A DNA stretch of 64,000 bases, taken from contig NC_065571.1 of NCBI RefSeq assembly GCF_937616625.2, positions 25,308,201 through 25,372,200 of the forward strand. The letters are read 5' to 3'. Made by a program: the position numbers and the translations under genes. This stretch comes from Mercurialis annua. Taxonomy: Eukaryota > Streptophyta > Magnoliopsida > Malpighiales > Euphorbiaceae. The notes beneath the pieces were generated by a model. That model was not told the origin of the DNA, ran no database searches, and saw nothing but the letters and a program-made list of their open reading frames with translations. Each line of letters starts with the position of its first letter. Position 1 is the stretch's first letter. Positions 50,801 to 62,378 of the stretch are shown piece by piece.

Positions 50801-53800
50801 GCGTATCACCGTTTTAGCAATTTAAGCCAAACGTTTACAAAGGTTACAAAACAAATCCAAGCGTTTCACCTTTTTAGCAATTTAAGCCAAACGTTTACAA
50901 ATGTTACGAAAAAAATCCAAGCGTTTCCCTTTTTTTGCAATTTAAGCCGAACGTTTACAAACGTTACGAAACACATCCAAACGTTTCACCTTTTTAGCGA
51001 TTTAAGCCAAACGTTTACAAATATTATAAAACAAATCGAAACGCTTAACCTTCTTAACAATTTAAGCCAAATATTTACAAACGTTACAAAATAAATTGAA
51101 ACGTCTCACCTTTTTTAGAGATTTAAGCCAAACGTTTACAAAATGATACGAAAGAAATCCAAAAGTTTCGACTTTTTAGCAATTTAAGCCAAATGTTTAC
51201 AAACGTTACGAAACAAATCTAAACGTTTCCCCTTTTTAGAGATTTAAGCCAAATGTTTACAAACTTTACGAAACCAAACCAAACTTTTAAAATTTTACGA
51301 AACTAATCCAAATGTTTTACATTTTTATCGATTTAAGCCAAACGTTTACAAACTTTACGAAACAAAACCAAACGTTTAAAACGTTAGGAAACAAACGTTA
51401 CAAAACAAATCGAAACATTTACAAAGGTTACGAAACAAAACCAAATGTTATACCTTTTTCGCGATTTAAGCCAAACGTTTACAAACGTTACGAAACAAAA
51501 CCAAACATTTTACCTTTTTAGCGATTTAAGCCATACGTTTACAAACGTTACGAAACTAAACAAAACGTTTAAAACGTTACGAAAATAACGTTACGAAACA
51601 AATCCAAACATTTACAAACGTTACAAAACAAAAACAAACGTCTCACCTTTTTAGTTATTTATGCCAAACGTTTACAAACGTTATGAAACAAAACAAAATT
51701 TTTCACCTTTTTAGCGATTTAAGCCATATGTTTACTAACGTTACGAAACAAATCCAAAACTTTCAACTTGTTAGCGATTTAAGCCAAACGATTACAAACG
51801 TTACGAAACAAAACCAAACGATTCACCTTTTTAGTGATTTAGGCAAAACGTTTACAAACGTTACAAAACAAAACCAAATGTTTAAAACGTTACGAAACAA
51901 ATCCAAATATTTCACATTTTTAGGGATTTAAGCCAAACCTTTACAAATGTTATGAAACAAAACCAAGCGTTTCCCATTCTTAGCAATTTAGGCCAAATGT
52001 TTACAAACGTTACGGAACAAATCCAGGCGTTTCACCTTTTTTGTAATGTAGGCCAAACGTTTACAAACGTTATGAAACAAATCCAGGCGTTTCACCTTTT
52101 TAGCAATTTAAGCCAAACGTTTACAAAGGTTACGAAACAAATCCAAGCGTTTCACCTTTTTTTTCAATTGAAGCCAAACGTTTACAAATGTTATGAAACA
52201 AATCCAATCATTTCATCTTTTTAGCAATGTAAGCCAAACGTTTACAAACTTTACGAAACAAAACCAAGCTATTCTCCTTTTTAGCAATTTAAGCCAAAAG
52301 TTTACAAATGTTACGAAACAAATCCAAGCGTTTCACCGTTTTATCAATTTAAGTCAAACGTTTACAAATAAACAAATCCAAGCGTTTCACTTTTTTGCAA
52401 TTTAAGCCGAACGCTTACAAACGTTGCGAAACGCATCCAAACGTTTCACCTTTTTAGCGATTTAAGCTAAACGTTTACAAACGTTATAAAACAAATCCAA
52501 CCGCTTCATCTTTTTAGCAATTTAAGCCAAATATTTACAAACTTTACAAAACAAATTAAAACAACTCCCCTTTTAAAGATTTAAGCCAAACGTTTACAAA
52601 ATGATACGAAAGAAATTCAAACGTTTCGCCTTTATAGCAATTTAAGCCAAACGTTTACAAACATTATGAAACAAATCTAAATGTTTCACCTTTTTAGCGA
52701 TTTAAGCCAAACGTTTACAAACATTACGAAAAAAAACCAAATGTTTAAAATATTACGAAACAAATCCAAACGTTTTACATTTTTATCGATTTAAGCCAAA
52801 CGTTTACAAACGTTACGAAATAAAACCAAACATTTAAAACATTACGAAACAAACGTTACGAAACAAATCGAAATATTTACAAACGTTACGAAAAAAACCA
52901 AATGTTTCACCTTTTTCGCGATTTAAGCCAAACGTTTACAAACGTTACGAAAAATAACCAAACATTTTACCTTTTTAGCGATTTAAGCCATACGTTTACT
53001 AACGTTACAAAACTAAACCAAACATTTAAAACATTACGAAACAAACGTTACGAAACAAATCCAAATATTTACAAACGTTACGTAACAAAAACAAACGTCT
53101 CACCTTTTTAGTGATTTAATCCAAACGTTTACAAACGTTACGAAACAAAACCAAACATTTCACCTATTTAGCGATTTAAGCCATACGTTTACAAACGTTA
53201 CGAAATAAATTTAAACCTTTCAACTTTTTAGCAATTTAACCCAAACGTTTACAAAAGTTACGAAACAAATCCAAACGTTTAACGTTTCACGTGTTTAGTG
53301 ATGTAAGCCAAACGATTACAAACATTACGAAACAAAACCAAACGTTTCCCCTTTTTAGCGATATATGCCAAACGTTTACAAACGTTATGAAACAAAACCA
53401 AACGTTTAAAACGTTACAAAACAAATCCAAACGTTTCACAGTTTTAGCGATTTAAGCCAAACCTTTATAAACGTTACGAAACAAAACGAAGCGTTTCACC
53501 TTTTTAGCAATTTAAGCCAAACGTTTACAAATGTTACGGAAAAAATACAGGCGTTTCACCTTTTTTGTAATTTAAGCAAAACGTTTACAAACGTTATGAA
53601 ACAAATCTAAGCGTTTCACCTTTTTTGCAATTTAAGCCAAACGTTTACAAAGATTACGAAACAAATCCAAGTGTTTCACCTTTTTAGCAATTTAAGCCAA
53701 ACATTTACAAATGTTACAAAACAAATCCAAGTGTTCCCCCTTTTAAGAAATTTAAGCCAAACGTTTACAAATGTTACGAAACAAAACCAAGCGTTTCACC

Positions 53801-54823
53801 TTTTCAGAAATTTAAGCCAAAAGTTTACAAATGTTACGAAACAAATCCAAGCGTTTCACCTTTTTAGCAATTTAAGCCAAACATTTACAAAGTTCCGAAA
53901 CAAATCCAAGCGTTTCACCTTTATAGAAATTTAAGCCAAACGTTTACAAACGTTATGAAACAAATCCAAGCGTTTCAAAGTTTTAGCAATGAAAGCCAAA
54001 GGTTTACAAACGTTACGAAACAAATCCAAACGATCACAAACGTTACGAAACAAAACCAAAACGTTTACAGACGTTACAAAACAATCCAAACGTTTCACCT
54101 TTTTAGAAATTTAAGCCAAACGTTTACAAACGTTACGAAACAAATCCAAACATTTCCCCATTTTAGAGATTTAAGCCAAACGTTTACAAACGTTATGAAA
54201 AAAATTAACGAAACAAATCCAAACGGTTCCCATTTTTAGCAATTTAAGACAAACGTTCACAGACGTTACGAAACAATCCAAACGTTTCATCTTTTTAGCG
54301 ATCTAAGCCAAACGTTTACACACGTTACGAAACAAAACCAAACGTTTCATATTTTTAACGATTTTAGCCAATTGTTTACAAGTCACGAAATAAATTCAAA
54401 CGTTTCACCATTTTAGAAATTTAAGCCAAGCATTTACAAATGTTACAAAACAAATCCAAACAGTTCCCCATTTAAGTGATTTAAGCCAAACATTTACTAA
54501 CGTTACGAAACAAATAGCTAAAACGTTGCGAAACAAACATTTACAATAGTTACGAAACCAATCCAAACGTTTAAAACGTTACTAAACAAATCCAAACGTT
54601 TCACATTTTTAACAATTTAAGCAAAATGTTTATAAACGTTACGAAACAAATCCAAACGTTTTACCTTTTTAGCAATTTAAGCCAAACGTTTACAAACGTT
54701 ACGAAACAAAACCAATCGTTTAAAACATTACGAAACAAAACTAAATATTTGGAATTTTAGCGATTTAAGCGAAATGTTTACAAGTATTACGAAATAAAAC
54801 CAAACATTTACAAATGTTACGAA
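47861..54823 (+). repeat. 60-bp satellite, forward block 5 (partial super-repeat copy C)
   Basis: Forward monomers collinear with copy A from about 7,990 and copy B from about 23,570, then with 37.1-39.1 kb. Shared variants include the run near 47,990-48,240 matching 8,070-8,330, and 53,280-54,010 matching 38,180-38,900. Neither the MITE nor the copia element is present. The array decays at about 54,780-54,823 into non-repeat sequence. Confidence 0.93.
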
Positions 54824-54925
54824 AATAAATTTTATTTTTCCGTGGGATTTTAAAATAGTGTCGACCAATTATTTTACAAAATTGTTTTTTTGTTTCAACG
54901 TAAGGAAAAGCGGGCAAGTACTCTG
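54824..54925. other. Short AT-rich spacer after the satellite
   Basis: No gene or repeat recognised. The satellite ends at about 54,823 and the MITE target duplication begins at 54,926. Confidence 0.6.
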
Positions 54926-54934
54926 TTAAAAAAA
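54926..54934. repeat. Left 9-bp TSD of second MITE
   Basis: TTAAAAAAA, identical to 55,224-55,232. Because it is AT-simple, chance identity is possible, but both copies abut the inverted-repeat ends exactly. Confidence 0.8.
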
Positions 54935-55223
54935 GGGTTAAATGCAAATTCATACACGAAATTTGACCTAATTTGCAATTACAACATAAACTTTGAAACT
55001 TGGCAATGTCAGTAACCAACTTTACACTTTTGGCAAATCGATACACCAAACTCAAAAAACACTAACGTGGACATTGTAATAAACTGCCATTTGTCGTTGT
55101 ATGATTGGTCGGTGTACCAATTTGCCAAGAAATGAAAGTTGGTTACCGACATTGCCAAGTTTAAAAGTTTATGTTGTAATTGCAAATTAGGTCAAAGTTG
55201 GTGTATGAATTTGCATTTAACCC
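54935..55223. mobile_element. MITE with perfect 9-bp TSD (Mutator-like)
   Basis: A 289-bp foldback element. The left end begins GGGTTAAATGCAAATTCATA and the right end is its inverted copy (TATGAATTTGCATTTAACCC). The arms extend for about 115 bases with few mismatches, sharing CCTAATTTGCAATTACAAC and ACTTGGCAATGTC. The flanks are identical 9-mers TTAAAAAAA (54,926-54,934 and 55,224-55,232). Long inverted ends plus a 9-bp duplication place it with non-autonomous Mutator-type elements. It has no coding capacity; the open frame across it on the minus strand is spurious. It is a different family from the MITE at 27,249. Confidence 0.9.
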
Positions 55224-55232
55224 TTAAAAAAA
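55224..55232. repeat. Right 9-bp TSD of second MITE
   Basis: TTAAAAAAA directly after the AACCC end of the element. Confidence 0.8.
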
Positions 55233-55727
55233 TAAGAAGTTTTGTATAGTTGATTTTTAGGGTAATAATTGCACTAGTATTTTAGCTTATTGACCATAAT
55301 ATATTTAAAGAACTCAAAGGAAAATTTAAAAGCGGTAATATTAACCACGAATAAGTTTATAAAGGGTAGCAGTATATAAAATAATCTAGACATTATTTTA
55401 CTATTGAAGAAAAGAACAATGATGATTAGGTTAAAAGGTAAACCTAGCAAAGACTAAAAATCAAGATATTTTAATTTTGATAATTTTAGTTGGCAATAAA
55501 ATTAACCTAAAATATGAGATGATCATAGTTTGAATTTCATTTTGTAGTAAGTCTATGTTAAGTAAATAAAATAAATTTGGCAATGACCTATAGTAGATTT
55601 ACGATGGTCAAGTCAAGTATAATTGATTCAGAAAGGGGTTCCGAAATGAGAAAAATAAGTTAAAAGGAGAAATAAGATGTTGTGAGTTAGAAAAAGGGAT
55701 TATGAAAATTCGAGGACGAATTTTTAT
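55233..55727 (+). other. AT-rich region, probable 3' internal end of a Ty3/gypsy remnant
   Basis: No intact open frame. The last ~35 bases (ATTCGAGGACGAATTTTTAT, 55,708-55,727) match the conserved tail of many plant Ty3/gypsy pol genes just before the polypurine tract. The rest has no recognisable coding and may be decayed pol or 3' UTR. Confidence 0.5.
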
Positions 55728-55740
55728 AAGGGGGAGTGAA
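55728..55740 (+). other. Gypsy-type polypurine tract
   Basis: AAGGGGGAGTGAA directly before TGTAATACCCC, the arrangement seen at the 3' LTR border of plant Ty3/gypsy elements. Confidence 0.65.
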
Positions 55741-57901
55741 TGTAATACCCCATATTTGGTGTGTATGGAATTTTTAAAGAAAATGATAAAATTGGAAATT
55801 TTATCGGGAGCTTATAGTCTACGAAGCGATATTTTTAATATCGATTAAGGTTCTAATTAAGTTATAATAATTACTTAAGAATTTTACGTGTCTGTGTGTG
55901 TGCATGAGTAATTATGTGATTTAATTATTTTACATGGGTGGCATTTTGGTAATTTCGGCCATAATAAGTAAATTTGGTTAAAATATTAAAATGTCGACTT
56001 ATTGCGGAGTTTAACGTATTTGGGGTTTGAATAAAATAAAAATGAGACAGAAACTGTTTTCAAGAAAAGATTTTGTAGTTTTTCGAAAACCGACAAAATA
56101 ATCATTCGACATTGTTTTATTATCATAAATAGTAAAAAGACAAGGGGAATATTTATATTTAAGAGGATAAGGACACATGGAGTACATGTGTCAAACATGC
56201 ATGTCTATGTCTCACTTTAGTAAAGAGACTTTTTCATTTAGTAAGACAAAATTTCAATCCTATGATCTAAACATGTAAAGTTCGTGAATTTCTATGACAT
56301 TACCCCTAAAATTTATGATTTGTGGGTAAATTTTTTATGGAATTTATGTCTTGTTCAATGCTTTAGATTTTTCATGCAATAGGGTGTTTTAAATTGTTTT
56401 TATGAAATTGTATGATAAATGTTTCTGGTTAATATAGAATCTTTGTATATTGTTGGCCGAATAAATGATAGAGTGAAATAGGCATAATTTGTGAAAATAT
56501 TGCATGAACTATTGGTGATTGAATGATTTAGGAGGCATAAATATATGTGGAATTGGTTAGAATGTTAGTGGTTAATTAAATATGTGTTGGCCGAATAAAT
56601 ATTGAAAAATTGCATGAATTTATGTAGTGTAAAAATTGCTAAATTTTGATGGAAATGTTAAGGTGTGAAATGGTGAGATAGATATTATTTTCATTTGGTT
56701 AAAATGGTGTTTATAAATATGTTGGCATGTTAAAGTAGCTAAAAATGCTAAGTGCTAAATTGTAGTGTGTTTGCCGAATAGTGTGAGCATTGTTGGATAA
56801 ATTTTGTGAGAAATTATTTGGTATTGATTGTTTATTATTGTATGTTTAGTTGACTAATTAGCCAAGTGTTGGTTAATTAGGTTGATGATTAAATTTATGG
56901 CATGAGATTTTAGAAATGCTAAATTTACTATGAATTGAAATTAATTGTTATGAATTTTTGGTGATTAGGTGATAGAGAGGTGGGGTAGTGGTCGGCAAAC
57001 CACTACCGGCCGGTGAACGGAGCACGGTGGCTCTATTCTACCGAGGCACGGCACGGTTGGGTTAAAAATCCAAACCCAAACCGTTAAGGACCAAGACCGA
57101 TTGAACGGAATTCCGGAATAGGATCTTGGACTAAATACCGTAGACATGACTTAATGTTAAAATATGGACTTAAATAAATTTAATGGATTAAATAAAATAT
57201 AAATAAAATACTAAGATGTATTTTATAAAAGTTTAAAGGCTTATATTTTATTTAATGGAATTAAACTGACATAGAATGTATGATAGGTCCAAATTTGTTT
57301 AGTTTAAATAAAATTGTAAATTTTTATATTTGGTTTAAACCCAAAAGTCATATTTTCTATATGGACTATTATAAAGTTATGAATCAATTACTATTTAATT
57401 AAAATTGAAATTTTAATTAGAGGAGTATGATTCATTTGATATAAGTGGAATAAATAAAGATTATAAATAATTGTGAAAAGGAAAAATGGTAAATTGATAT
57501 AGAGAAGGTAGAATGAACCGAACTGGACTTTGATTTAAATTAAAATTCCTATGTTTGACCCGATAATTAGAAAGGACATCATACGTTGTGAAATACGATA
57601 AGTGTAGTATTCGTATGGTTGGTTAAGGTCAAATCGTAGAATAAATCGTTTTCTTTTAGGAATCTACTCGAGTGTTAAGGTGTGACGAAATGTCAATCTT
57701 TGGAGGAGCGTATCTACAAGGTGTCGGTTGAAATAGACCAAGAAGCTAGCGATGGAATAATGCGGCGTAAAATTATTTTTGGACTACAGTCTGTAAGTTT
57801 ACATTTTTACATGCACGTATTAAAATAATAAAAGTATTTTACTCTAATAAGAGACTATAATTATTATAAATATTTTAAGTATTTTTAAAGTATATCGTTG
57901 T
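55741..57901 (+). mobile_element. Ty3/gypsy-like 3' LTR, end not defined
   Basis: It begins TGTAATACCCC, a common start for plant gypsy LTRs. The interior is AT-rich with recurrent TTGGCCGAATAAAT-type phrases (about 56,452, 56,586 and 56,765) and a GC-richer island at 56,985-57,070 containing CCACTACCGGCCGG. No second LTR or target duplication is in the window, so the right limit is unknown; I stop it at the microsatellite for convenience. No coding sequence is supported. Confidence 0.5.
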
Positions 57902-57920
57902 GATATATATATATAAAAAA

Positions 57921-57974
<54 letters not shown>

Positions 57975-58020
57975 ATATGTGTATATATATATGTATATAT
58001 ATGTATATATATATATATAT
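57902..58020. repeat. TA/TATATG microsatellite
   Basis: About 119 bases of mainly (TA)n interrupted by GTATATATG units. It can form cruciforms and is likely polymorphic in length. Confidence 0.97.
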
Positions 58021-58172
58021 CGAAGATGTGAATTGTAAAACAGATAAAATATGATCTGGATTGGGCTTAACGAAACGTGCCTTTTATTAGGCGGTAATAG
58101 AGCTAAGTGATCACTAGATAAAAGGAGATACGTATTTTATTTTTAAGTTATGCGTGAATGTGAATGGTAAGT
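58021..58172. other. Short flank between microsatellite and CACTA end
   Basis: No recognised feature. It could be part of the gypsy LTR into which the CACTA element inserted. The three bases before the CACTA terminus are AGT, one candidate half of a 3-bp target duplication. Confidence 0.4.
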
Positions 58173-58190
58173 CACTACAAAAAATTTGGC
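58173..58190 (-). repeat. CACTA terminal inverted repeat (one end)
   Basis: CACTACAAAAAATTTGGC; the first six bases are the diagnostic CACTAC. Its partner is outside the window. Confidence 0.85.
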
Positions 58191-58640
58191 TTCTTGTGAC
58201 GAATAAAATTTATCATGTTAAGCCTAAAATTTGTCACAACAACGTTATTGTGACTACTTTGTGACGAATTTTGTTGGTCACAACAAACAAGTCACAATAA
58301 GTCAATTTTATAGTTTGTCACCATAAATTTTCTATTGTGATAAAATTGTTTTGTCACATTCATATTTATTGTGACGAAAATGTATATCACAAGTAATTCA
58401 ATGTTGTCAAAATTTGTCGTAATATACATCGACTTCTAGTGACAAAACGCTAATAACATGACAAAAAAATATTTATCACAATTCATATAAATTTGTCACT
58501 ACATACACCGAGTTATTAGTGACAAAAAGATTATATGGTGATAAAACCATATTTATCACAATTAATATACATTTGTCACCACATACGCCGAGTTATTAGT
58601 GACAAAAAGATTGTGAAGTGACAAAAAAATATTTATCATA
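58191..58640. repeat. CACTA subterminal repeats, outer set
   Basis: Dense short motifs GTGACGAA, GTGACAAA, TTGTCAC and TTATCAC in both orientations. Between about 58,430 and 58,640 a ~95-bp unit recurs with ACCGAGTTATTAGTGACAAA or a near match. In En/Spm, subterminal repeats are bound by the element's accessory protein; that these motifs do so here is inference. Confidence 0.8.
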
Positions 58641-59330
58641 AGTAATCAATCATAAAGTGACGAAATTGATTGCCATAATAATTAATTAGTTGTGATAAAT
58701 GTAATTTATCACAACAAGTAATTTAACATAATGTGACGAGATTAATTGTCATTATAATTAGGTAGTTGTGATAAATTTAATTTATCATAAGAAGTAATTT
58801 AACTTAACGTGACGAAATTAATTGTCATAATAATTAGTTAGTTGTGATAAATTTAATTTATCACAACACGTAATATAATGATAATGTGACAAAATTAATT
58901 GTCATTATAATTTGTCGACGGTGACAAATTTAATTTATCAAAATAAGTAATTTATCATAACGTGACGAAATTAATTGTCATTATAATTTGTCAACAGTGA
59001 AAAATTTAATTTATCACAACAAGTAAGTTATCATAACGTGACGAAATTAATTGTCATTATAATTAGTTAGCTGTGACAAAAATAATTTATCACAACAAGT
59101 AAGTTATCATAATGTGACGAAATTAATTGTCATTACAGTTTGTCATCGGTGACAAATATAATTTATCACAACAAATAATATATTATAATGTGACGAAATT
59201 AATTGTCATTATAAGTTGTTAACGGTGACAAATTTAATTTATCACAAGAAGAAATTTATCATTACGTGACGAAATTAATTGTCATTATTATTAGGTAGCT
59301 GTAACAAAATTAATTTGTCACAACAAGCTA
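58641..59330. repeat. CACTA subterminal array, about nine ~77-bp units
   Basis: Tandem units each containing GTGACGAAATTAATTGTCAT and TTTAATTTATCACAACAAGT, with starts near 58,658, 58,730, 58,806, 58,880, 58,958, 59,035, 59,112, 59,190 and 59,265. GTGACGAAATT and AATTTATCAC form a spaced inverted pair in each unit. The length of the array suggests local amplification of the protein-binding region. Confidence 0.88.
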
Positions 59331-59656
59331 TTATTTCCATTTTTATCGATACCAAAATAATTGAATTCGGTAATTTGTTGCTAAAATCAATGAATAAAAA
59401 ACAAAATCAATTCAAATATTACATAAAATTATCAATGATTAAGTCTTTAATAACACTAAAATAACCGATCGTATGAAACATGTAAACTATTTGCTATAAA
59501 GAAAAGAAACTAAATTAGGCCTAACTTTTGATATAGGAGACGTCCATCTTCTTTCATTCAATTCCAATCTGCAAGAAAAAAAATACGTTTATTATATACA
59601 CTTTTATTTTCAAACTGACATAATTAAGTGAATAATTTTCAAATTATAGAAAAAAT
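59331..59656. other. AT-rich 3' flank of the transposase gene
   Basis: No gene of its own. On the minus strand a good splice acceptor (TTTTCTTGCAG) lies at about 59,573. It could pair with the donor TG/GTATGT at ~59,702 to give a short last exon whose first codon closes as a stop. This is an alternative to reading through to 59,657. Confidence 0.4.
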
Positions 59657-60464
59657 TTAAAAGCGTAACGAATTAAAAAATATATTTAAGTAAGCCGTCA
59701 CATACCAATCATTAGATGGTTCGTCATCAAGAGATTTTTCACAGCCATCGATACATGTTTCATCGCCATCAATAGATATTTCCTCATCATCTTTTGCATT
59801 CAACATTTGTTGAACAAGATGCTTGAGTTTGCTATATGATTGAGAAATGTTATCAATTTTCACCTGTTGATTTTGAATTTGGTCATTTAGTTCTTTAACT
59901 TGCTTTTCAGTCTCAAACTTCTCTGCTTGTAATTGAGCTTCAAACTCTGATTCTTTAGCTGTTATCCGTTTGGCTCCATATCCGAGTCCACGAGCATAAC
60001 CAGACTTCGGTATATCCAAAACCTTTTGTAGAATTTTCCTCCCATCAATTGCAACACCTTCCTCGAGTGCTTTTGAGCGAATAGCTTCCATTTTTTCCTA
60101 ATTAATTAAATATGCTTTAATAACACTTTATAAAATTGTGTTTAGATAACTATATATATAAAAAAAGAACTTACGTATTTATCTCAAGCTTCTGGGTCAA
60201 TCCATGAGCCGTCTTTTTTACGGTGTGCTTGACTGTAGAGCCTCATTTCAGGTGGCTCTTCATTAATGACTTCAGATGTTTCCTATAACGTTCATACAAT
60301 TGATTAAAAACTAAATGATTAAGAATTTAAATACGAAATCAAAATCAGATTACATATAAACTCATATTTACCATTTCATACAAACGTTGGCAATAATACT
60401 TTGATCCCGAAGTGTGAGAAAAGGTCACTTTCTTGCGATTATTAATGTTTACAGTGCTTTGAGC

Positions 60465-61069
60465 CTATTATAATAAAGCCAACACATAAAGGTTTTAAAG
60501 GTACATATCATATTATCAATAATAAAAGCTTTATATAATTAGAAATAAACTATTTTAACCAAAATAGTAGAGATATTCGTATCTCAGAAGCATAACTCGT
60601 AAACATGCCAAATACTCGGCGAAGTACAAGCATTTTCTCGAGTTATGTTAATTATGTAGACATCTGAACTCGAGGTAAGGCATAAAACTCGAAGAGTTTC
60701 AAGCCTTTCATCGAGTTTGAGCTTCTCAGATATGAACTAACTCGAGGAAGGAAAAAATACTCTATGAGATCATTCATTCCTCGAGATTTTCATTTCTGTA
60801 TAAGCTCATTTTCGTGGAGAGGCTTTAAACTCGAAGTGTTTCAAGTCTAACCTCGAGTTTAAGCTTCTTCAGAGTTAAAATAAATCATGAAAAGATTAAA
60901 AATCATTTAATATTGAAATCCTTTGAACAAACCTCGTATTTCCGTTCAGAACACAATATGTGAAGCTAATTTAGATATAATTGGAAACATACTACCAACT
61001 AATTAGATAATAAAGTACTCATTTTTAGCAAACGATAATAGACAATTGTATATAAAATTGAAACATTAC
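60465..61069 (-). other. Intron 3 with clustered CTCGAG palindromes
   Basis: The 605-bp intron between exons 3 and 4. CTCGAG occurs at 60,637, 60,669, 60,741, 60,780 and 60,852, mostly within AACTCGAG or CTCGAGTT, along with one-mismatch forms such as AACTCGAAGAGTTT and AACTCGAAGTGTTT. The same phrase family reappears at 63,077-63,195 upstream of the gene. Its role is unknown. Confidence 0.75.
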
Positions 61070-61619
61070 CTTAAAGTGTGCATGTTCATCAAAATGTTCA
61101 CATAGGTTCTTCCAATCGTGAATTTTTACATCCTTGGGTGGATGTTTTTCAGCTTCTTCACGAGTAGGGAACGTCTTATAGTGTAAGTGACACTGATACT
61201 TGAAGTTTCTAAATCGTCTAGCCATCATTCCATATACTACTTCTCTTGCATGTGGATCACTTAAATCAATCTCAAATTCACCCTATCAATAAAAAAACAT
61301 ATGAATAGTCACATATTATAAGAATATAATTAATTGAAATAACAAGTATGCTATAAAATAATTATTAATTTTACCTGAATAGTTGTAAGTAAGGCTTCCT
61401 TTTGTTCAGCGCTTATTTGAGACCAATAAATTTTACCTAGCGGTGCCATTAATCGAGTGACAATACCAATTTCCATTTTGAATATCTTTTCTGAAGGACC
61501 AATTGGTAATCTATTTATTTTTGCAATCACAATTCCACCAATTTTTGAACCATCTTTAGTCATTTTTTTAACTTTAAATCCTCTAGCTTTACCTCTACCA
61601 TTCTTTTTTGGAAGAGGAC

Positions 61620-62378
61620 CTAAGAAGTACAACAGTTTACCTCATGTTAGTTTGTTTTTTGTTTCCAAATTGATATGTACCTTTTTAAAAAAATAATTTA
61701 TATGCAGTTTGTAAACGTTATAGTGACTGAATATAAACTATATGTGAACCATATGTCAACCTCATAAAACAAAAAACAAACACAGAATAGAGAAATACGT
61801 AAGAAATACAAAACTTTACCTCATACTAGTTTGCTGCTCTATTAAACTTTATATGTAATTATCATACTATTTTAAAATTTCATATGTATGTCTTATACTA
61901 TTTTTAAATTTAAATGCAGTTATTAAAACGTTTTTGTGCCCAAATATGAATCTTATGTCAACCGCATGAAACACAAAATAATCACAAAATAGAGAAACAA
62001 ATTGATATGTATGTCTTATACTAATCTTAAACTATTTTTAAATTAAAACACATTTCTTTTTGGGAAGAAGACCTAAGAAATACTACAGTTTATCTCATGA
62101 TAGTTTTCTTCTCAATTCAAATTGATATGTATGTCTTATACTATTTTTAATTTTTATTTAGATGCAGTTTTTTATAGGTTTTTGTAACCTAATATGAACC
62201 TTATGTCAACCGTATGTCAACTTTATGAAACACAAAATAGAGAAAAAAAAAACGAATTGCAAAAAATATAAGGTAAAAAATAACTTGAAAACAATATTTC
62301 CATTCCAGAAAAAGCATTGAAACACAATTTCATTTGTTAATTATATCAATTCTCTAAGCAAAATAAATTCAACCTAAC
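61620..62378 (-). repeat. Intron 1 built of three degenerate tandem copies that include the exon 2 border
   Basis: The 759-bp intron holds three related segments (about 61,600-61,800, 61,810-62,000 and 62,045-62,245). Each contains TTGATATGTATGTCTTATAC-like and ATATGAACCTTATGTCAAC-like phrases and ends in CACAAAATAGAGAAA. The third carries a decayed duplicate of the exon 2 start (TTTTTGGGAAGAAGACCTAAG at ~62,056), so a tandem duplication spanning the intron/exon border created it. Confidence 0.65.

Noticed and set aside
1..54823. CRISPR array
   Set aside because: The units are contiguous near-identical 60-mers without unique spacers, in a eukaryotic repeat context.
1..54823. Centromeric satellite
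   Set aside because: Trimer length (180 bp) and higher-order structure are compatible, but nothing in the sequence alone shows centromere function, and the nearby telomeric tract could equally suggest a subtelomere.
55986..56198. Minus-strand 70-codon open frame in the gypsy-like LTR
   Set aside because: Hydrophobic low-complexity translation of AT-rich LTR DNA; no recognisable domain or promoter.
56965..57147. Minus-strand 60-codon open frame in the GC-richer island
   Set aside because: Short, within the LTR, and explained by higher GC content reducing stops.
59279..59464. Plus-strand 61-codon open frame at the inner edge of the CACTA subterminal array
   Set aside because: It runs through subterminal repeat and AT-rich flank antisense to the transposase gene, with no motif.
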